DNA of 11,417 bases from Glomus cerebriforme (Eukaryota; Glomeromycota; Glomeromycetes; Glomerales; Glomeraceae), in the NCBI GenBank assembly GCA_003550305.1, contig QKYT01000169.1, positions 48,048-59,464 of the forward strand. The letters are read 5' to 3'. The position numbers and the translations under genes are program-made. Shown here piece by piece: positions 8,695 through 11,417 of the stretch. The number at the start of each line of letters is the position of its first letter. Position 1 is the first letter of the stretch. The notes beneath the pieces were generated by a model. The model was given only the letters and a program-made list of their open reading frames with translations, was not told the DNA's origin and did not search any database.

Positions 8695-8724
<30 letters not shown>

Positions 8725-8750
8725 TTTTATTTATTTTTTAAAAAAAAAAA

Positions 8751-8799
<49 letters not shown>

Positions 8800-8831
8800 T
8801 TTATTTTATTTTTAAAAAAAAAAAAAAAAAA
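8695..8831. repeat. Duplicated palindromic poly(T)/poly(A) tract
   Basis: The order is T15 then A15 (8695-8724), a T-rich linker, A23 (8740-8762), T5-A, T15 (8769-8783), A16, a similar T-rich linker and A18 (8814-8831). T-to-A junctions fall at 8709/8710, 8739/8740, 8783/8784 and 8813/8814, so the spacings are 30, 44 and 30. This reads as a roughly 74-nt palindromic unit present twice. Confidence 0.8.
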
Positions 8832-8839
8832 TAAAAAAT

Positions 8840-9013
8840 AAAATCAAAATGGAAGAGTATTTCCTCTTTCCTCTTTTAATTTTTAAAATTTTTTTTTCGA
8901 TAAAAACAAAGAAAATCAAAAATGGAAGGTTATTTACTCTTTTGATTTTTTGAAAATAATTAAAAAAAAAAAAAAAAAAAAAAGGAAAAAAATCAATTTT
9001 TTTCGATAAAAAT
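8840..9013 (+). repeat. Two diverged tandem units
   Basis: Unit 1 (8840-8907) and unit 2 (8912-9013) both start AAAATCAAA(A)ATGGAAG, continue with TATTT-CTCTTT and end in TTTTTCGATAAAAA. Unit 2 is longer because of an inserted A run near 8962-8982. Confidence 0.6.
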
Positions 9014-9106
9014 TACAAAAAGAGAAAATAGAAAAGTTCAGTTTCATCTATATAAATAAAAATATATATATGTAACGAAATTATCTGCGAGTTTTTCAAA
9101 TTTGGA

Positions 9107-9132
9107 TTTATGGTTAGGATCTAATCCATAAA
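9107..9132. repeat. Stem-loop 1 in the gene-poor region
   Basis: TTTATGGTTAG pairs with CTAA-(T)-CCATAAA: 11 base pairs, a one-base bulge and a 3-nt loop (GAT). Confidence 0.6.
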
Positions 9133-9618
9133 AATGCATAATTTTTCATTTCAAGATATGATTGCCATGATTTTTTTGAATCTAACGCATATCAGGACAA
9201 TTTTGTGTAAAAAAATCTCGTGTATAAATTCGATCATATAATATAATTCTATGATTACTTCTATCATTTGTATAACATAATAATAATAATATTTATATTG
9301 ATTTGGTTATTTTATAGGACGTTATGGCCGAAACTTAGTAAAATTTAAGATCAAATCGCCACTACATATGAAGGGCCAAAATCACGCATTTATTACAAGG
9401 CGAAATTTTTATTTGTTTGCACGATTAGAAAATCACTAAACGGATTATAATCTTATGATTCCTCGATTACGTTGCTCGTTCCATTGGTCAAGTAATTATT
9501 AGTTGAGGGTTTTTTGATAAATTTAAAAAAGTGTTAATTTATTAAAAAAAATTAAACCTAATATTTTGTTAAAACCCTTTTATTAATTCCCATTAAAAAA
9601 AAATGAATTTAATCTAGC

Positions 9619-9646
9619 GTGTAAGGTTGGTCGCCAAGCCTTACAC
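9619..9646. repeat. Stem-loop 2 in the gene-poor region
   Basis: GTGTAAGGTTGG pairs with CCAA-(G)-CCTTACAC: 12 base pairs, one bulged base and a 3-nt loop (TCG). It is one of the more GC-rich and stable hairpins in the window. Confidence 0.7.
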
Positions 9647-9671
9647 ACAAAAACGTTGATCCGTGTTTATA

Positions 9672-9711
9672 TTCCATGGACCGAAGATTGTATAGAAAAT
9701 ACAATATGGAA
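9672..9711. repeat. Stem-loop 3 in the gene-poor region
   Basis: ATTGTAT (9687-9693) pairs with ATACAAT (9699-9705), and TTCCAT (9672-9677) pairs with the adjoining ATGGAA (9706-9711), leaving a 9-nt bulge on the 5' side. Confidence 0.5.
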
Positions 9712-10090
9712 ATGTTTCGATAAATTTTTACGAGATAATACATCTGATGGATAAACTTATCTTTCTTTTTCTTAAAGAATTAATCATTATATAGATTATC
9801 TTGTAAATATAAAATGTTATCTACTATACTCATTTATTATTAAATATCCGAAAATAGATTTTCTGGAATTTGTGAAATCTGTTGTGCTACGGCCGAAAAT
9901 CAAAATTTGTCCGATTTATTTTTTTTGGATGAAATTAGAAAATCGGATTTTACCGACATGTATGAGTCAATTTACCTATTTTACGTTATCTTTATAAAAA
10001 ATTGTTTATCACATGTGCATAAACTGATATCATTTTGAGACCAATTCTAATGCTACGACCGGAGATTGTAAATTTTCCAAATTTATCTTA

Positions 10091-10352
10091 TCAAATATCT
10101 TTACAGATTTGAATCATTTTTTGCAAAATTTGCAATTATATATGACAAGATAACTACTGATAATCAGTTTATAATTAGAATAACAGAAAATTCTTTTCAA
10201 AGTTCTTTGTATGTAGGAATCGTTATATGATTTGATTTGGAAGATTCTGAAATTACTTATAAAAATAAGCTTGATACGCATCTCCTTTGTCATGTTAAAA
10301 AAAAAAAGAAAAAAAAAATACTTATGAAAAGAATTATTAAAGAATTATTAGT
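10091..10352. other. Upstream region of kinase C
   Basis: This AT-rich stretch holds A runs at 10297-10318. It lacks the TACTGTACAT motif seen before copies A and B, and no gene is supported. Confidence 0.45.
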
Positions 10353-11417
10353 ATGGCAAGAAAAATGTGGGAATTTGATGATAAATATCAGGTAAAATCA
10401 TTGCTTTATTATTAATAATCATGATATTATTGAATTTTTACAAATTAGATTATTAATCATTTCTTTTAAAAAGTGGCATGTCACAATTCCTTCCATTGAT
10501 TCAGAATTAGAAAAGATTAAAGAAGTAGATGAAAGAGTAATTTATATGAAAGATTTAGAAAAAAGAAAAGAATTATATGGAATATGTGAAGAATGTAATG
10601 AACCTGGTACAGGAAATGAGTGGTGTCAACCTTGTAATGCTAAAAGATTTGAAAATAACTTTAAAAATTGGACTAGTGGTAATCAAATTATTGATGAATT
10701 AATACGAGGATCACAACTTAATGCTGTACAATGTGAAAAATGTCTTGAATGGATACCTTTTGAAAATTTTGAAAATATTACTTATATTGCAAAAGGTGGT
10801 TTTAGTACAATTTATTCAGCTGAATGGCCAAAAGGACGTATTGATAATTGGAATACTAAAACTCAAGAATGGAATAGGGTTTCAAATATTAAAGTCGCAT
10901 TAAAATGTTTAGATAATTCTTCTGATATTTGCACAGAGTTTTTAAATGAGGTGATTATAATAAAAATAATTTATTCTATTTTTTATTTACATTAATTTTG
11001 AATATTTTGTTTTTATTTTTTATTTTTTTATATTATATCAGATTAAATCTCATCTTCAGGTTTATCTTTGGAATATTATTTATTGTTATGGTATAACTCA
11101 GGATCCAAATACTAAAAATTATATAATGGTTTTAGAATATTGTGAAGAAGGAAATTTAAGAAATTATTTGAATCAATCTAAAATATTAAATCCTGAACTA
11201 AAAATCAGTCATTTAGCTGAACTTGCGAGAGGACTTCTAGATATTCATAGTACTGGAAATGTTCATAAAGATTTTCATGCAGGTAATATTTTATTTAATA
11301 AATATCCATTTATAGGTGATTTAGGAATGTGTCAACCAGCAAATGTTAAAGTTCAAAGAAAAGGTATATATGGAGTATTGCCTTATATGGCTCCTGAAGT
11401 TTTACGCGGTCATCAAT
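10353..11417 (+). CDS. Kinase paralogue C: Cys4 zinc-ribbon + TKL-like protein kinase, truncated by window edge
   Basis: Exon 1 is 10353-10391 (MARKMWEFDDKYQ), exon 2 is 10474-10950, and exon 3 starts at 11042 and runs off the window. About 297 residues are visible. A stop lies in frame just upstream (10338-10340), which supports this ATG. The ribbon is Cys51, Cys54, Cys64 and Cys67 (YGICEEC...WCQPCNAKRF). Kinase motifs: glycine loop KGGFS with serine at the third glycine position (121-124), VALK with Lys157, helix-C Glu172, HKDFHAGN with Asp249 and Asn254, DLG with Asp265, then GVLPYMAPE. The essential residues are intact as far as seen. Intron sites match copy B exactly, so B and C are a direct duplication with divergence spread over the coding region. 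Activity and signalling role are inferred. Confidence 0.88.
10392..10473 (+). other. Kinase C intron 1
   Basis: This 82-nt phase-0 intron has donor CAG|GTAAAA and acceptor TTTTAAAAAG. Position and phase are the same as in copies A and B. Confidence 0.78.
10951..11041 (+). other. Kinase C intron 2
   Basis: This 91-nt phase-0 intron has donor GTGATT (GTAATT in copy B) and acceptor ATATCAG. It joins FLNE to IKSHL. Confidence 0.85.

Larger units (their letters stand above)
9320..10090 (+). repeat. Probable decayed repeat region with recurring CCGAA motif
   Basis: The clearest pair is GCTACGGCCGAAAATC at 9886-9901 and GCTACGACCGGAGATT at 10052-10067, both continuing through an AAATTT...ATTTAT stretch. 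Weaker relatives occur at about 9325 (ATGGCCGAAACT) and 9677 (TGGACCGAAGATTG). No reading frame encodes a transposase. It is probably a degenerate non-autonomous element or a cluster of them; this is inference. Confidence 0.4.

Noticed and set aside
9591..9646. Helitron 3' end on the minus strand (hairpin followed by CTAG)
   Set aside because: The hairpin is only 1 nt from CTAG (about 10 nt is usual), the next base is not T, and no matching 5' end or Rep/helicase frame was found.

Overview
The window looks like nuclear DNA of an arbuscular mycorrhizal fungus (Glomeromycotina, Rhizophagus-like). The grounds are: extreme AT richness with long A and T runs; protein genes cut by many 59-112 nt GT-AG introns; and several copies of a zinc-ribbon plus tyrosine-kinase-like gene family of the type greatly expanded in these fungi. 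The organism is inferred from these traits, not proven. Five ambiguous bases (N) show it is a draft assembly.

Layout, left to right. 1-297 (minus): 5' end of kinase paralogue A, cut by the window edge. 298-1496: AT-rich spacer with an 18-bp perfect palindrome and a doubtful hydrophobic reading frame. 1497-4964 (plus): a complete seven-exon gene for an Nma111-type HtrA-like serine protease with PDZ domains (987 residues by my splice model), ending in a poly-threonine tail encoded by an ACT microsatellite. 4965-5947: spacer with a 17-bp direct repeat. 5948-7680 (plus): complete five-exon kinase paralogue B (472 residues). 7681-10352: a 2.7-kb gene-poor stretch with a possible broken coding fragment, a duplicated poly(T)/poly(A) palindromic tract, diverged short tandem repeats, three stem-loops and a recurring CCGAA-type motif; it is probably transposon-derived debris. 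10353-11417 (plus): kinase paralogue C, running off the right edge inside its kinase domain.

The conserved single-copy-type gene NMA111 (nuclear protein quality control and apoptosis in yeast) sits between outward-reading copies of a fast-expanding kinase family. Copies A and B share about 70 identical bases in opposite orientation, and B and C are a direct duplication about 4.4 kb apart. All three share the same intron after a tiny first exon. Nothing suggests an operon or a joint pathway between the protease and the kinases. The kinases keep the ATP-binding lysine and catalytic aspartates but have HKD for HRD and DLG for DFG. Their role is probably signalling, with unknown substrates.

I found no tRNA, rRNA or CRISPR array, and no recognisable transposase or reverse transcriptase.
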